Shown piece by piece: positions 52,385 to 61,815 of a stretch of DNA of 64,000 nucleotides (positions within the stretch are counted from its first letter, which is position 1; every line of letters begins with the position of its first letter). The notes beneath the pieces are model-generated. The model was not told the origin of the DNA. It saw only the letters and a program-made list of their open reading frames with translations, and searched no databases. The position numbers and the translations under genes are program-made. Source of the DNA: Lysinibacillus sphaericus (GTDB lineage Bacteria; Bacillota; Bacilli; Bacillales_A; Planococcaceae); the NCBI RefSeq assembly GCF_006864135.1, contig NZ_SADV01000003.1, positions 62,001-126,000 of the forward strand, given 5' to 3'.

Positions 52385-53355
52385 ACTATAACCTCTTTCT
52401 TATGCTGTAATGTTAACCATGCTTCAAAACATTCTTGTAATCCTTGCTTAATCTTGAACTCAAGGAGATTTTGTTCTTCTAACTTCAAGAAAATATCTTT
52501 AGCTAATAATAAATCTTGTGTCATCGCAAGTTTCATCACTCGATACTGAATCGTTGTATAGCCATTCACTAAACGCTCAATATCATCACACCATGTGTCA
52601 AAGCTTTCCTCATCGCGGCCAAGTGCTTCCCCAAAAAATGCAAACGCATGTTCATACGCATATTTTCTGATCGCTATAACCGGCAATTGTTTTAATGCAG
52701 TCGGAAGTTTTGACATATTTTCTTGTTCTTTTCCTGCAATATACCCTTTAATAATCTCGGTAATTGCATCTGTCAACGGATTACAATGCAGCTTTATACA
52801 TGTATTAAAATAGGCTTCAACCGTCTCTGTAGTTGGCGCAATAATCGTCTCAGAATTAAAGTAATAACCACCTTCGACAGTTGGCTCTTGGATTGCAGCT
52901 AAAATTCTCTCCTTCGGTAAAATCCCTTCCCAGCGAAAATCAGGGTCATACATAAACCATTCTTCTTCATTTTCTGTCGATTCTAGCATCACATAATGAG
53001 GGAATGGACGTTGATGAAATTTATTCTCTCGCTCTGGAAGCATCGATAAATCCAGCATCACCATCACATGTTGATATGGAGATTTATTCTCTAATAACTT
53101 TAGCAGTTTGTTTGTATTTTCTTGTTTTGATTGCTTGTCGTCATACCATTTGTAAAGCTTGATTCCATAGAGCATTTCATACCATGTTTGAAAGAAATGA
53201 TGATCAATTTGATCAGAATGGTATGCTAGCACTCCATTATCGAGCACATCAAAATCTGCGTCCCATACTCCAAAATAGTAGGGCCTATGATCGACGTCTT
53301 TCGTTTTCTTAATAACCTCACAAACACAGCTTACAAAACAATGAACTTTTATCAT
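52381..53355 (-). CDS. asbE: Petrobactin biosynthesis protein AsbE
   Basis: A 324-residue protein with no standard domain signature; it belongs to the AsbE type, which transfers the dihydroxybenzoyl group from AsbD carrier protein onto the spermidine arms. FVSCVCEVIKKTKDVDHRPY near the N-terminus, PYYFGVWDADFDV, and EEWFMYDPDFRWEGILP (about 131-147) resemble a cysteine-protease-like peptidase-C39 fold with the H-x-x-x-x-D-P pattern. GGAGGC precedes ATG 53355. It lies between asbD and asbF and overlaps asbF. Confidence 0.85.
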   Translation of the reverse strand: MIKVHCFVSCVCEVIKKTKDVDHRPYYFGVWDADFDVLDNGVLAYHSDQIDHHFFQTWYEMLYGIKLYKWYDDKQSKQENTNKLLKLLENKSPYQHVMVMLDLSMLPERENKFHQRPFPHYVMLESTENEEEWFMYDPDFRWEGILPKERILAAIQEPTVEGGYYFNSETIIAPTTETVEAYFNTCIKLHCNPLTDAITEIIKGYIAGKEQENMSKLPTALKQLPVIAIRKYAYEHAFAFFGEALGRDEESFDTWCDDIERLVNGYTTIQYRVMKLAMTQDLLLAKDIFLKLEEQNLLEFKIKQGLQECFEAWLTLQHKKEVIV

Positions 53356-53367
53356 TTTTGCCTCCGA

Positions 53368-53625
53368 TTATACTACCTTTTGCTGTTTTTCTAAAAAGCT
53401 TGCTAGTGTTCCTACTGTTTTGAAATCTCTTGGAACGAGAACCTCATCGGGAATGGAAATGCCAAGATCCAACTCTATATGAAGAATCAGTTGAAGGACC
53501 ATAATGGAATCCATATACAAATCCTCATTTAATCGGGCATCTTCATTAAAAGAGGACAGTGTCTGCAACTCTAATGAATTTTCCATAATATCATAGATGC
53601 TCTTGATTAATTGTTGTCGCGTCAT
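53368..53625 (-). CDS. asbD: Aryl carrier protein AsbD
   Basis: An 85-residue acyl-carrier-type protein. LNEDLYMDSIMVLQLILHIE (about 28-47) holds the D-S-I phosphopantetheine attachment Ser, followed by ELDLGISIPDEVLVPRDF, the helix III region. It carries 3,4-dihydroxybenzoate between AsbC and AsbE. ATG 53625 overlaps the asbC stop by ATGA. Confidence 0.88.
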   Translation of the reverse strand: MTRQQLIKSIYDIMENSLELQTLSSFNEDARLNEDLYMDSIMVLQLILHIELDLGISIPDEVLVPRDFKTVGTLASFLEKQQKVV

Positions 53626-54854
53626 ACTGGTATGCCTCCAAGTTTTTTTCTACTTACTTTTCCATTAGGCAGCTTTTCAATTTCATGAACAAACACAAAC
53701 TCCATCGGAATTTGATGTGGAGCGAGAAATTTCCGGCACCATTCTCTAAGTTCCATATTATCGATCGGTTCAGTAGACACATATAGTGCGCATACTCGCT
53801 CTCCTGATAAGTTGTCTAGTTTCTTATATACGACTGCTTCGACTATTCTTGGGTCATCCATTAACACGGTTTCAACTTCTTGCGGATACACATTCAAGCC
53901 TGCTACATTAATCGTGTCATCCATTCTTGCAAGAAAAGAAAGAACATTATCTTCTATAAAGCCAAGATCTTTTGTATAAATTGTTTGTGTAGACAATTCA
54001 ATGATAATTTCGCTCGGTGTTTGTTTGTCGCCAGCTGTCACCTTCACATGAGGAAGGGGGTAGCCCATTTGTTTCGGATCTTTCACATTAGGATGAATTG
54101 CAACACACCCGGATTCAGAGCATCCATACTGCTGTAATACTTGGCGAGATTTCTCTCTTAATGATGTCAACCAGCTATGCGGCATCATAGTTCCTGACGT
54201 CATCACACGATCAAATTGTTGATCAATAGGTAATAATCGACTTAATGTATATAGTAACGCTGGAGCCGCATAGAGTATGTGCTTAGGATATTCTTTTAGC
54301 TTTTTCAAAATATATTTAGGATTAACGTTCGTAATAATAACTGGCTTTGCTCCTCTTCTTATGCAAGCCAAAACACCACAAATGAATCCATAAGAATGAG
54401 TAACCGGACAAGCGACAACAGAATTTGTCAAGGAATCGACAGGTAAAGTCTTCACATAACTTGCAATTTCTTCTTCCACTGAACCCCACGTTCGTTCAAT
54501 ACATTTCGGAGCTCCTGTTGTACCTGAGCTCATTTGAACTAATACGCCTTCTTGGTTATTGGAATGATTTGATAGTTCGATGAACGTATCAATCGATTGG
54601 AACATCAAAAGATGACTACCTGCTGAAGAAGCAAGCCGTACAGATCCCTCTTTTGGCGTCGCTGGATGGATTGGGACAACTGATCCACCTTTTTCGCGAA
54701 TATATAAACAAAGAGCTATATATTGGAAAGTGTCATCCGTACAAATAGCTAGTCTGCGATTGTAACACTCCCTTAGATGCGGTAAGCTTTCATATAGTTC
54801 AAATTGCTTCTCGATATCTTCTACTGTATAAAATTGATCATTGACATAAAACAT
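53622..54854 (-). CDS. asbC: 3,4-dihydroxybenzoate-AMP ligase AsbC
   Basis: About 410 residues of the acyl-adenylate-forming superfamily. LVQMSSGTTGAPKCIERTWG (about 104-123) is the A3 phosphate loop; YGCSESGC (about 241-248) is A5; MGYPLPHVKV (about 258-267) follows; YTKDLGFI (about 288-295) contains the A7 Asp; and LPNGKVSRKKL near the end is the A10 Lys. It activates 3,4-dihydroxybenzoate and loads AsbD. Three adjacent ATGs exist; 54854 has AAGGGGA at good spacing. It is short for the class (usually 500+), as known for AsbC. Confidence 0.88.
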   Translation of the reverse strand: MFYVNDQFYTVEDIEKQFELYESLPHLRECYNRRLAICTDDTFQYIALCLYIREKGGSVVPIHPATPKEGSVRLASSAGSHLLMFQSIDTFIELSNHSNNQEGVLVQMSSGTTGAPKCIERTWGSVEEEIASYVKTLPVDSLTNSVVACPVTHSYGFICGVLACIRRGAKPVIITNVNPKYILKKLKEYPKHILYAAPALLYTLSRLLPIDQQFDRVMTSGTMMPHSWLTSLREKSRQVLQQYGCSESGCVAIHPNVKDPKQMGYPLPHVKVTAGDKQTPSEIIIELSTQTIYTKDLGFIEDNVLSFLARMDDTINVAGLNVYPQEVETVLMDDPRIVEAVVYKKLDNLSGERVCALYVSTEPIDNMELREWCRKFLAPHQIPMEFVFVHEIEKLPNGKVSRKKLGGIPV

Positions 54855-54856
54855 CA

Positions 54857-56611
54857 TCATTTCCCCTTTTTATCCGCTTGCGCCAACGCATTGTTGACGA
54901 TATGTCGAAAATTACCTTCTTCTTGATTTTGAAGTTTCTTTGTTAGCAAAGATTCAACATAAATTTGTGTGCTAGTATGCTGGAGCTGTTCATTTCTTGA
55001 GCATAATGATGGAAAGCGTTCAAAATGCTTCTGTATTCCGTCCTTAACTTGACTCCAAAAATGTGTTTCTGCAAATCCATACTGCTCTTCTAGCAAATAA
55101 GATAGTTCACTTAAATGAAACACGAATAGTGTATCCATAGCTAACTCTCGTAAAGCCTCTACAGAAGACATCCAATAATAATGCTCGACAGGTGCATCTT
55201 TAAAACAATCGTGTATCGTTTCAAAGTCTGGAACAAGGCTTCTGTCTGCAATGAATTCTTCCATATATTCGATACTGTCATGGAAATCCCTCAGTACAAC
55301 CCGAGTCGGCCACCCATTTTGATGTAATAAAATCATATTTTGCGCATGGGCCTCCACAGCAATACCATGGGCGACAAGCAAGTGCCACACAGGAATAACA
55401 CTCACTTCGATCAAGCGTTTTACCCATTCCTCCGTTCCATATCGGCAAAGCCAATCATCAATAAATGGACGCCCATCTATCTCCATCATCATTAGTACCG
55501 TAAACGGTACCGCTTCCTCTTCATCCTTCATACACGAGCGCACACTTTCTCGCCATATTGAGCCAAGCTGCCCTTCTAGTTTTCTACTATGTTTGTTTGC
55601 ATTCGGTTCAAAAATAATCCCTGCATATTCTTCCAGCACAACAAGAGACGCTTCCTCTTGTAAATAGGCGTCTAATTGAATCACCTGTTTAAGCCATGCT
55701 GAAATATGAGGAGCAGCACAAACAGCATGAGCATGTAACTTTCGTAATGAAGAGGTATTCACTATATTCATCGAGCATTTCAATTGCGCCTTTTTTGGAT
55801 TTGAAAAATTCCATAGTGTTCGCACTGATTGGGTTGCCCTATAGTAATCTCCTTGCACATTTAGAGGTATTAGATCTTTTTGCTCCATTAATCTAGCTAG
55901 TTCATGCTTCATGTTATGCCATTGCCAAGGATGAACAGGTAAAAACGTATATTCTTCAAATGTTCCATCGAATACCGCTAGCGTTGCAAGAAGGTCTTCC
56001 CACAGCAAATGCCCTACCTCTCTTTTCCAAAAGTTCTCTTCCTCTTCAAGAACAGAAATTCGGACGAAGCTTCTTCTCACTGCAACCCATTGAAGGGTAA
56101 ATGATTGCTTTGCCTCAGGGCCATAGTCTTTATGGTCGTCGATCGTAAAACCAGTTCTGGATTTAAAACAAGGATGATATGGATGTCCTTCAATGATTTC
56201 TGATTCTAATTCTTCATAGCTCGAATTTCTTCTCGACATCGGCATTTGGAGATGGCGATCATTCCATTCACAAAGCTTACTCGTTAAATGAAGTTCTTTC
56301 AGTAATCGTACTTTATCTTTACAAGTCGAAAGTAATTCATCTACTAGATCCTCAAGCGTTGCTTCTAGTAACGTTTCATCTTTTCCTACTAGGAAAATAC
56401 TCTCTCCCTGTATTCGGATGCGATCAAATGCCATTCTTCTTCCTTTACAACGATAGGTGCACTTCTGACCAACAAGCGTAAAAATTGAAGTCCATTTATC
56501 TAAACGTGTTTCTTCATATTTAATTAGTCCTTCAAAAATCATTGCTTCTACAAGTTGCCGCCTTACACGTAGCTCTCCTTGTTTAGAAGCTAAAGGCTGT
56601 AGCTGCTGCAT
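54857..56611 (-). CDS. asbB: NIS siderophore synthetase AsbB
   Basis: About 584 residues of the IucA/IucC family. EGHPYHPCFKSRTGFTIDDH (about 137-156) is the conserved ATP region, LPVHPWQWHN (about 226-235) the catalytic motif, KCSMNIVNTSSLR (about 276-288) and HGIAVEAHAQNMILL (about 418-432) the H-x-Q-N motif, ending in a FhuF-like segment. It forms the second citryl amide with spermidine in petrobactin. ATG 56611 is chosen because GAGGAGG lies 6 nt upstream; it overlaps the asbA end by 29 bp. Confidence 0.92.
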   Translation of the reverse strand: MQQLQPLASKQGELRVRRQLVEAMIFEGLIKYEETRLDKWTSIFTLVGQKCTYRCKGRRMAFDRIRIQGESIFLVGKDETLLEATLEDLVDELLSTCKDKVRLLKELHLTSKLCEWNDRHLQMPMSRRNSSYEELESEIIEGHPYHPCFKSRTGFTIDDHKDYGPEAKQSFTLQWVAVRRSFVRISVLEEEENFWKREVGHLLWEDLLATLAVFDGTFEEYTFLPVHPWQWHNMKHELARLMEQKDLIPLNVQGDYYRATQSVRTLWNFSNPKKAQLKCSMNIVNTSSLRKLHAHAVCAAPHISAWLKQVIQLDAYLQEEASLVVLEEYAGIIFEPNANKHSRKLEGQLGSIWRESVRSCMKDEEEAVPFTVLMMMEIDGRPFIDDWLCRYGTEEWVKRLIEVSVIPVWHLLVAHGIAVEAHAQNMILLHQNGWPTRVVLRDFHDSIEYMEEFIADRSLVPDFETIHDCFKDAPVEHYYWMSSVEALRELAMDTLFVFHLSELSYLLEEQYGFAETHFWSQVKDGIQKHFERFPSLCSRNEQLQHTSTQIYVESLLTKKLQNQEEGNFRHIVNNALAQADKKGK

Positions 56612-58406
56612 ACTCTGCCTCCTCATACTGAAGAACGAACGGATTTGGAATTTTCGTGTATACCGCTTGTTCAAGTTCGGCTTCTAGTTCATCTACATCA
56701 TGAAACCTTGTTAATAGATTTGCTTTAAACGCAAGCTCTTCTTGTTTTAGAATGTTACGAACGAATGCCTTCCCGAAACCTGTGAATTCTTTTTCTAATA
56801 AGTGCAGTTGATCGGTAGACCACTTCAAAAGAATTTTTTCATCGATTAGCTGATCTGCTCCAAATCGGGAAATAACGGGAAACAATTGATTCATAATCAA
56901 ATAATATGTAAATCTATCATGAATAAGGGCATCTTCGTAAAATAGCTCAGCTGTTTCATGTAAAGAAGGTTCTATTGAAAGAAGTACTTCTTTATATGCT
57001 TTTGATAAGTAATAACCTTGGTTATCACGATAATAATAAGTAGTTGGATAACCTGAAGAAATGTTTAACAGACTATTTTGCTGGTGTGCTTCGAGAGCTA
57101 TCCCATGCTCATCGTATAATCTTAATAATGATTCAATAGCACATTTCCAATAGACTTTAAACCAATCTAAACTTACACTCTCTAAAGAGCGGAATTCTGA
57201 TTGTGAGATTTTCATAATGAGTTGACACAATTTTGATTTTTCATTTGGTAAGGGCTCTTGCATAAGAGTAGCGATCATGCATATTCCTTCATCATGTCCT
57301 TTAGGAAATACGTTTGAGCGAAAAATAACCTCAAACCCTGATTCCGTCTGATTTGGGAACTCTATAGTCATATAGGCTGGGTCATCAATCATCTGGAAAT
57401 ATGGATAATTTTGCAAGAAATTAATCTTATTCATTAACCGAGCCATAACAATTCCAGCTTTTAGTTCATGCGTTCTATTTACCCTCAATGAATTCGTTAT
57501 TTTTACAGGAATTGAAAACTTATACATCATCTCTTCATTTGGGCTATATACTGTTCTTATCGAAGAGGTTGCTGTATACAATGCCCCAAGCGCACCTTCG
57601 TATTTTATCAATCCTTCAGCAAGCGCTTTTTTTACATACTGTTGCTGTAAAAGCCACTGTGCTTGAAGCGGATGCATCGGAATGAGGCAATCTTTCTCTG
57701 ACATAACAAAATCAGGTTGTGATTTTGTTAAAGACTGATAAATGAGTTCACTCGCACTTTTTTCTAATACAGAGGACTCTTTCACAATTTTAGGGTCGAC
57801 ACGAAAATAGTGAAGTTGGAAAGATCCTTGTAGCTCTGGAGCAAAAGTCATTTGTTGCCAATTTGCCATACCTTGTCTGCTTTTAGGTGTAGGATGAAGC
57901 CAATGTCCAAATAAGAGAGACTGCTCAGCTTCAATAAATGTAGCATTTGCTCCATGTTGTTTCTTATCTTCCAAACTGTTTTCAATATAATTTGCCATTG
58001 TTTGATAGCTTTCAATTATGCGCAGAATGAGTTCATCAAAATGGGGAGAAAATCCAGGACATCCATCCGCCTTAGTCATTAAATGTAGCTCTTGAATGAG
58101 CATGATGAGTATCGTTAATTTATCTTCGACATGCCATTGTTTTTTATTCGTACAATACTTCAACGAGACACCAAATTTATGTCTTCCAACAAGAGATTTG
58201 TATTCCACACCAAATGCAATACGGGTGTTTTGTATCGGCAACTCAAGCTCTAACATATGTCCCTCTGTAATCAGGATAGTTAGTCGCTGTTCTGTTATCC
58301 ACTCCTCCTTTTTGATCCAATGTCCGCTTTTCACTTCTCGTATATAACAATTCATAAACGCCTGAAACGTTGCATTTTCTGCAATCTGTTTAGCAATCTG
58401 TTGCAT
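56583..58406 (-). CDS. asbA: NIS siderophore synthetase AsbA
   Basis: About 607 residues of the IucA/IucC family. FGHWLHPTPKSRQGM (about 166-180) is the ATP-binding entry, LIPMHPLQAQWLLQQQYVKK (about 239-258) the catalytic motif, KFSIPVKITNSLRVNRTHEL (about 299-318) the substrate segment, and HGIALEAHQQNSLLNISS (about 436-453) the H-x-Q-N motif. It couples citrate to spermidine as the first step of petrobactin assembly. ATG 58406 is preferred because GAAAGG is 9 nt upstream; ATG 58418 touches that site. First gene of asbA-F; a Fur box lies 200 bp upstream. Confidence 0.92.
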   Translation of the reverse strand: MQQIAKQIAENATFQAFMNCYIREVKSGHWIKKEEWITEQRLTILITEGHMLELELPIQNTRIAFGVEYKSLVGRHKFGVSLKYCTNKKQWHVEDKLTILIMLIQELHLMTKADGCPGFSPHFDELILRIIESYQTMANYIENSLEDKKQHGANATFIEAEQSLLFGHWLHPTPKSRQGMANWQQMTFAPELQGSFQLHYFRVDPKIVKESSVLEKSASELIYQSLTKSQPDFVMSEKDCLIPMHPLQAQWLLQQQYVKKALAEGLIKYEGALGALYTATSSIRTVYSPNEEMMYKFSIPVKITNSLRVNRTHELKAGIVMARLMNKINFLQNYPYFQMIDDPAYMTIEFPNQTESGFEVIFRSNVFPKGHDEGICMIATLMQEPLPNEKSKLCQLIMKISQSEFRSLESVSLDWFKVYWKCAIESLLRLYDEHGIALEAHQQNSLLNISSGYPTTYYYRDNQGYYLSKAYKEVLLSIEPSLHETAELFYEDALIHDRFTYYLIMNQLFPVISRFGADQLIDEKILLKWSTDQLHLLEKEFTGFGKAFVRNILKQEELAFKANLLTRFHDVDELEAELEQAVYTKIPNPFVLQYEEAEYAAATAFSF

Positions 58407-58620
58407 GTAATTAGCCATCCTTTCACAGAATCTTCCACCTAGTAAATGATAATAGTTCTCATCAATTGTTAAAAAAATTTGTCTTCCTAATTAGCAAGAC
58501 TGATAATAAGAAATAAATGGAAACAAATGTGTTGCTGACAAATGATACACGTTCCTAGTAATTAAAAGAACATTAAAAATTTATAGGATAATAGTAAATT
58601 CATAACTACGCGACCCAATT

Positions 58621-58639
58621 GATAACGATTATCATTTTC
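58621..58639 (-). promoter_or_regulatory. Fur box upstream of asbA
   Basis: GATAACGATTATCATTTTC matches the 19-bp Fur consensus GATAATGATAATCATTATC at most positions. On the minus strand a weak TTGGGT...TACTAT pair lies about 30 bp further towards asbA. Iron-bound Fur should repress the operon. The rest of 58419-58885 shows no gene. Confidence 0.85.
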
Positions 58640-58885
58640 AACCATATTTCCATAATACAGGAAATACATAAATGGTCAAATGTCTAAAGACCTATATAGC
58701 AATACAAGCCATCGAAATATGTAAAACTGTAGCAGCAGAGATCGTTTCTTATATCACTTATCCGATTTTATTGATTTGTGATCTATTGTGACGACAAAAT
58801 ATTACAAGGGGAAAACGCTATCTCGGAGTGAATTAACTGTTGTTTTTGTATACACATTATTTTATATTTATTCTTTTGTTGACAA

Positions 58886-58916
58886 AATAAAGAGCCGCAC
58901 TAATATGCGACTCTTC
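58886..58916 (-). terminator. Terminator after the PAP2 phosphatase gene
   Basis: AGAGCCGCA (58891-58899) and TGCGACTCT (58906-58914) pair; read on the minus strand the stem is followed by TTTATTTTGT. It lies 15 bp beyond the phosphatase stop and ends that transcript before asbA. Confidence 0.75.
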
Positions 58917-58928
58917 ATCTATACTTTA

Positions 58929-59540
58929 TTAATTCCCCTGACTTAGATCTTTATGACCGAACTTTGCTAAAAAAGGGATATGTTTCGTTAGTTTGTTATA
59001 GATATTGAATAGAACTTGTACGACCGGCTCCAATACTTTGGAGAACTTGATAATGACTAAACTTGCCCCAAATGACAGAAGGGCTCCACCAATCACGTCG
59101 GCTGGATAATGTACGCCGACGAAGATACGTGAAATACCTACTAAGATGGCCCATACTAATACCGGATACTTCCACGAGTCTTTTCGTAAAAGTAACGTCC
59201 ACGCAAGAGCGAATACTAATACTGAATGATCACTTACAAACGAAGAATCATCAGCATGTGGTACTAACTGATGAACATCATATGTAATGAATGGTCGTGC
59301 ATGATAGTAGAATAGGTGAATGAGTGCGTTTAGACCCAATCCAAGTAAACATGTAAAGACAATGTAAAAAGCTGTATATTGTTTTTCTGTCCTTTTTTCT
59401 TTGTTTGCTGTAAACCATAAAAATAACATGAATACGATAACGATATAAGGAACGCTATCAGTGATGAAAATCATCCCTTTATCCAGCAAAGGATAGCGAC
59501 CAGCTAGATCATTAATCCATTGAAATATTCCATAATTCAT
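58929..59540 (-). CDS. PAP2-family undecaprenyl-diphosphatase (BcrC-like)
   Basis: A 203-residue membrane protein with about five TM helices. FYYHARPF (about 81-88) carries the R-P of motif 1, SSFVSDHSVLVF (about 102-113) is motif 2 with the catalytic His (P-S-G-H in typical members, V-S-D-H here), and SRIFVGVHYPADVIGG (about 139-154) is motif 3. The order and length match BcrC, which recycles undecaprenyl pyrophosphate outside the membrane and gives bacitracin tolerance. AAGGAG lies before ATG 59540. Alone in its transcript. Confidence 0.85.
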   Translation of the reverse strand: MNYGIFQWINDLAGRYPLLDKGMIFITDSVPYIVIVFMLFLWFTANKEKRTEKQYTAFYIVFTCLLGLGLNALIHLFYYHARPFITYDVHQLVPHADDSSFVSDHSVLVFALAWTLLLRKDSWKYPVLVWAILVGISRIFVGVHYPADVIGGALLSFGASLVIIKFSKVLEPVVQVLFNIYNKLTKHIPFLAKFGHKDLSQGN

Positions 59541-59835
59541 TTTTAAATCTCCTTGCTTTTAATTTCTCAGTAATTAACGTTTTTCAAATATGCACTGCTT
59601 CCAGTTAAATACTTGCTTACCCTTTCATACATGACGTCATCATAAGCCTTATAGTTTCTTTTATTTACAAAAAAATCCCCTTTCTTCAATAAACCGCAGA
59701 TAAATTTGAAAAAAATCAATTTCTCTCCCAAATCCGTTTTTACAACATTGCATCATAAACTAGAAAATATTATAGTAAGCTAGCAAGAATCAGTATAAAG
59801 ATGATAAAATATTTTTAATAAAGGGGGCATCAAAT

Positions 59836-60234
59836 ATGGGGAAATTAAGCAAAAGGAATATACTGTGGATTGTGCCAATCGGAATTTTAGGGGTGTTCTG
59901 GTATTTTTACGGTCCACAAAAGGACATTACGGATAATGACTATATTACATATGTAAAAAACTATTCTTTCGAAAATAGTAGTAAAACAATAGAATCGGGT
60001 TTTGCTAACGCTTGTCAAAATCCATACTGGGTGTATTTTGAAACTCAAAAAAGACAGGATGTTGTAGAATTTAAAGGAGACTGTCCAGTCAATAATAAAG
60101 CCTCAAAAGTGAATGTTCAATTTTTAGTTAATCGTGATATGACAAATGTGAGGTACGGTGCAATGTTAGTCGATAATAAAATGCAAGAGGAAGCGGATCG
60201 AGATAAATACCTTCTTGCATTAGTAGGGAAATAA
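59836..60234 (+). CDS. Small membrane-anchored protein of unknown function
   Basis: A 132-residue protein with one N-terminal TM segment (about 9-26: ILWIVPIGILGVFWYFY) and a soluble remainder that would face outside. The outer part has two Cys (in NACQNPYW and KGDCPVN), about 20 residues apart, possibly a disulfide. AAAGGGGG precedes ATG 59836. A terminator follows. No family recognised. Confidence 0.7.
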   Translation: MGKLSKRNILWIVPIGILGVFWYFYGPQKDITDNDYITYVKNYSFENSSKTIESGFANACQNPYWVYFETQKRQDVVEFKGDCPVNNKASKVNVQFLVNRDMTNVRYGAMLVDNKMQEEADRDKYLLALVGK

Positions 60235-60238
60235 ATAG

Positions 60239-60278
60239 TTAAAAGCTCTCGGTTGACAGCGAACGAGAGCTTCTTTTA
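60239..60278 (+). terminator. Terminator after the small membrane protein gene
   Basis: AAAAGCTCTCG (60241-60251) pairs with CGAGAGCTTCTTTT (60264-60277); loop of 12 nt, T-rich end. Confidence 0.8.
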
Positions 60279-60368
60279 ATCGAATTGACGGATAGCAGAG
60301 CCCTACTGACGGATTGAACACTACTCAACCAGCGGATAACTCCTCACAACACACTTAAAAAAAATAAA

Positions 60369-61145
60369 TTATTTTACAGCTTTCCAAATGGTCCATCTGT
60401 CCTTTTCAACTATAAAACTCTCAGTTGAAATCGACTTATCAATATAATTCACTAATTCATTTAATTCTTCATCGTCTAACTCGTGCAAAATACTTCTGCC
60501 TGTTCTTTCCCGTAAATCTTTTAACAATTGCTCTTTTTGTTCATACACATTTCTTGTTTCCCATAGCTTTACTTCTTGCACCTCGCTAAACCCAATTGCC
60601 TTAAGTGTCTCAATTACTAGCTCACTGCTATGTCTGCGTTTTATTTCTTGCTCTCTTAATTTTGGAAAACGCTCAAAGAAATAGCCTCTAATATGGTGGT
60701 CATCACCTTTTAATAAACAATCTTCAGGTGTCCGGTCTTGGATAATGTATATCCCTTTATCCTCCAAAATTCTATATGCCTCTTGAAAACAAGCTTTTAA
60801 ATTTTGGATATGATGAATTAAAGCTCTTTCTAGTACTAACTGGTAGCTATCATTATCTAAACCTGTAACCAATGCATTTCCTTGCTTGAAAGTAATATTA
60901 TCATAGTCTTTACAATTTTCTTTTGCCCCAACGAGCATAGCCTGTGAAAAATCCACACCTATTACAGCAGGTACATCCATATCTGCTAATGCTTTAGCAT
61001 AAATGCCTCCGCCACAACCAATATCTGCAGCCTTCGAAGTATTCATGTTAGGGACAAGTTCTTTCATTGCTTCGATCCACGAGTGGTCAGCCTGTCGAGT
61101 TGTATAAGTAGTTTGATTGTCTTTGTTGTGAAAATCAATGCCCAT
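60369..61145 (-). CDS. Class I SAM-dependent methyltransferase
   Basis: About 258 residues. AADIGCGGGIYAKALADMDV (about 37-56) is motif I for S-adenosylmethionine; VIGVDFSQAMLVGAKENCKD holds motif II's acidic residue; LVLERALIHHIQNLKACFQE is the post-II/motif IV region, with a following RILEDKGIYIIQDRTPEDCL. Fits the UbiE/Methyltransf_11 group. Start at 61145 (GIDFHNK) or 61151; further upstream starts lack a site. Neighbours give no hint of substrate. Confidence 0.83.
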   Translation of the reverse strand: MGIDFHNKDNQTTYTTRQADHSWIEAMKELVPNMNTSKAADIGCGGGIYAKALADMDVPAVIGVDFSQAMLVGAKENCKDYDNITFKQGNALVTGLDNDSYQLVLERALIHHIQNLKACFQEAYRILEDKGIYIIQDRTPEDCLLKGDDHHIRGYFFERFPKLREQEIKRRHSSELVIETLKAIGFSEVQEVKLWETRNVYEQKEQLLKDLRERTGRSILHELDDEELNELVNYIDKSISTESFIVEKDRWTIWKAVK

Positions 61146-61345
61146 CTTCATCACTCTTTTCTGTTTTTTTACCAATCAATATGGATTTCCTCACTAACAT
61201 TATTTTACAACCATTCGTAATATAAGTAAAATCAATGTTAATTATTGATTTTCATAAGTTATCCTTATTACCAAAGTATCCGTTCTGATTTTTGAAAGTA
61301 TTTAACTTTATGAAGGAGGGAGAAGTTTAAGATCGTTTGAAGCAA

Positions 61346-61382
61346 CAAAAAAACTCACGCATTTATTGCATGAGTTTTTTTA
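61346..61382. terminator. Bidirectional hairpin beside the 71-residue gene
   Basis: AAAAAAACTCACGCA (about 61346-61360) pairs with TGCATGAGTTTTTTT (61368-61382), with A and T runs on both sides. It ends the small leftward gene at 61390 and stands before the methyltransferase promoter. Confidence 0.8.
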
Positions 61383-61389
61383 CTTTTAA

Positions 61390-61605
61390 CTATTCTATAT
61401 CTAAAGACTGGATAATGTTTAGCTCAAGGATTCGAATTTCCTTATTTAGCTTAGCAATGGCTGCTTCTATTTGTTCAAAGCGTTCTAAATAATTTTTACT
61501 GGTATTGTGCGTAGGTAGCGTTTCTTTTAATGCTGCCTGCCCCGCATATAAAATTTCAAGTAAATCCAACTTTTCAAAATAAGCTGTGCTATATTGTATT
61601 CCCAT
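61390..61605 (-). CDS. Small coiled-coil protein, 71 residues
   Basis: A 71-residue cytosolic protein with a helical, charged C-terminal half (NYLERFEQIEAAIAKLNKEI, about 38-57) likely forming a coiled coil, and no Cys or membrane segment. AAGGGGC precedes the ATG at 61605, and a terminator follows directly, so it is a credible single gene. Function unknown. Confidence 0.65.
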   Translation of the reverse strand: MGIQYSTAYFEKLDLLEILYAGQAALKETLPTHNTSKNYLERFEQIEAAIAKLNKEIRILELNIIQSLDIE

Positions 61606-61722
61606 TTCACAAAGCCCCTTACTGTTACTTTTTCACCACTAATAAAAATCCTAGCCCTTTACTAGCACTATAACCGAAAAAAGCAAATGCAAAACTATAT
61701 CTTAGTTATCATTTATTAACCA

Positions 61723-61749
61723 ATAAAAGGTATAAAAGGTATAAAAGGT
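61723..61749. repeat. Short tandem repeat, three 9-bp units
   Basis: ATAAAAGGT occurs three times head to tail. It lies between the small coiled-coil gene and a GNAT gene; slippage could vary the count. Confidence 0.7.
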
Positions 61750-61815
61750 ATATAACAATGCCTTAACACTATATTTCCTATGGTTAATAGAATTTTCTCT
61801 CGAGAAAAAACATAC

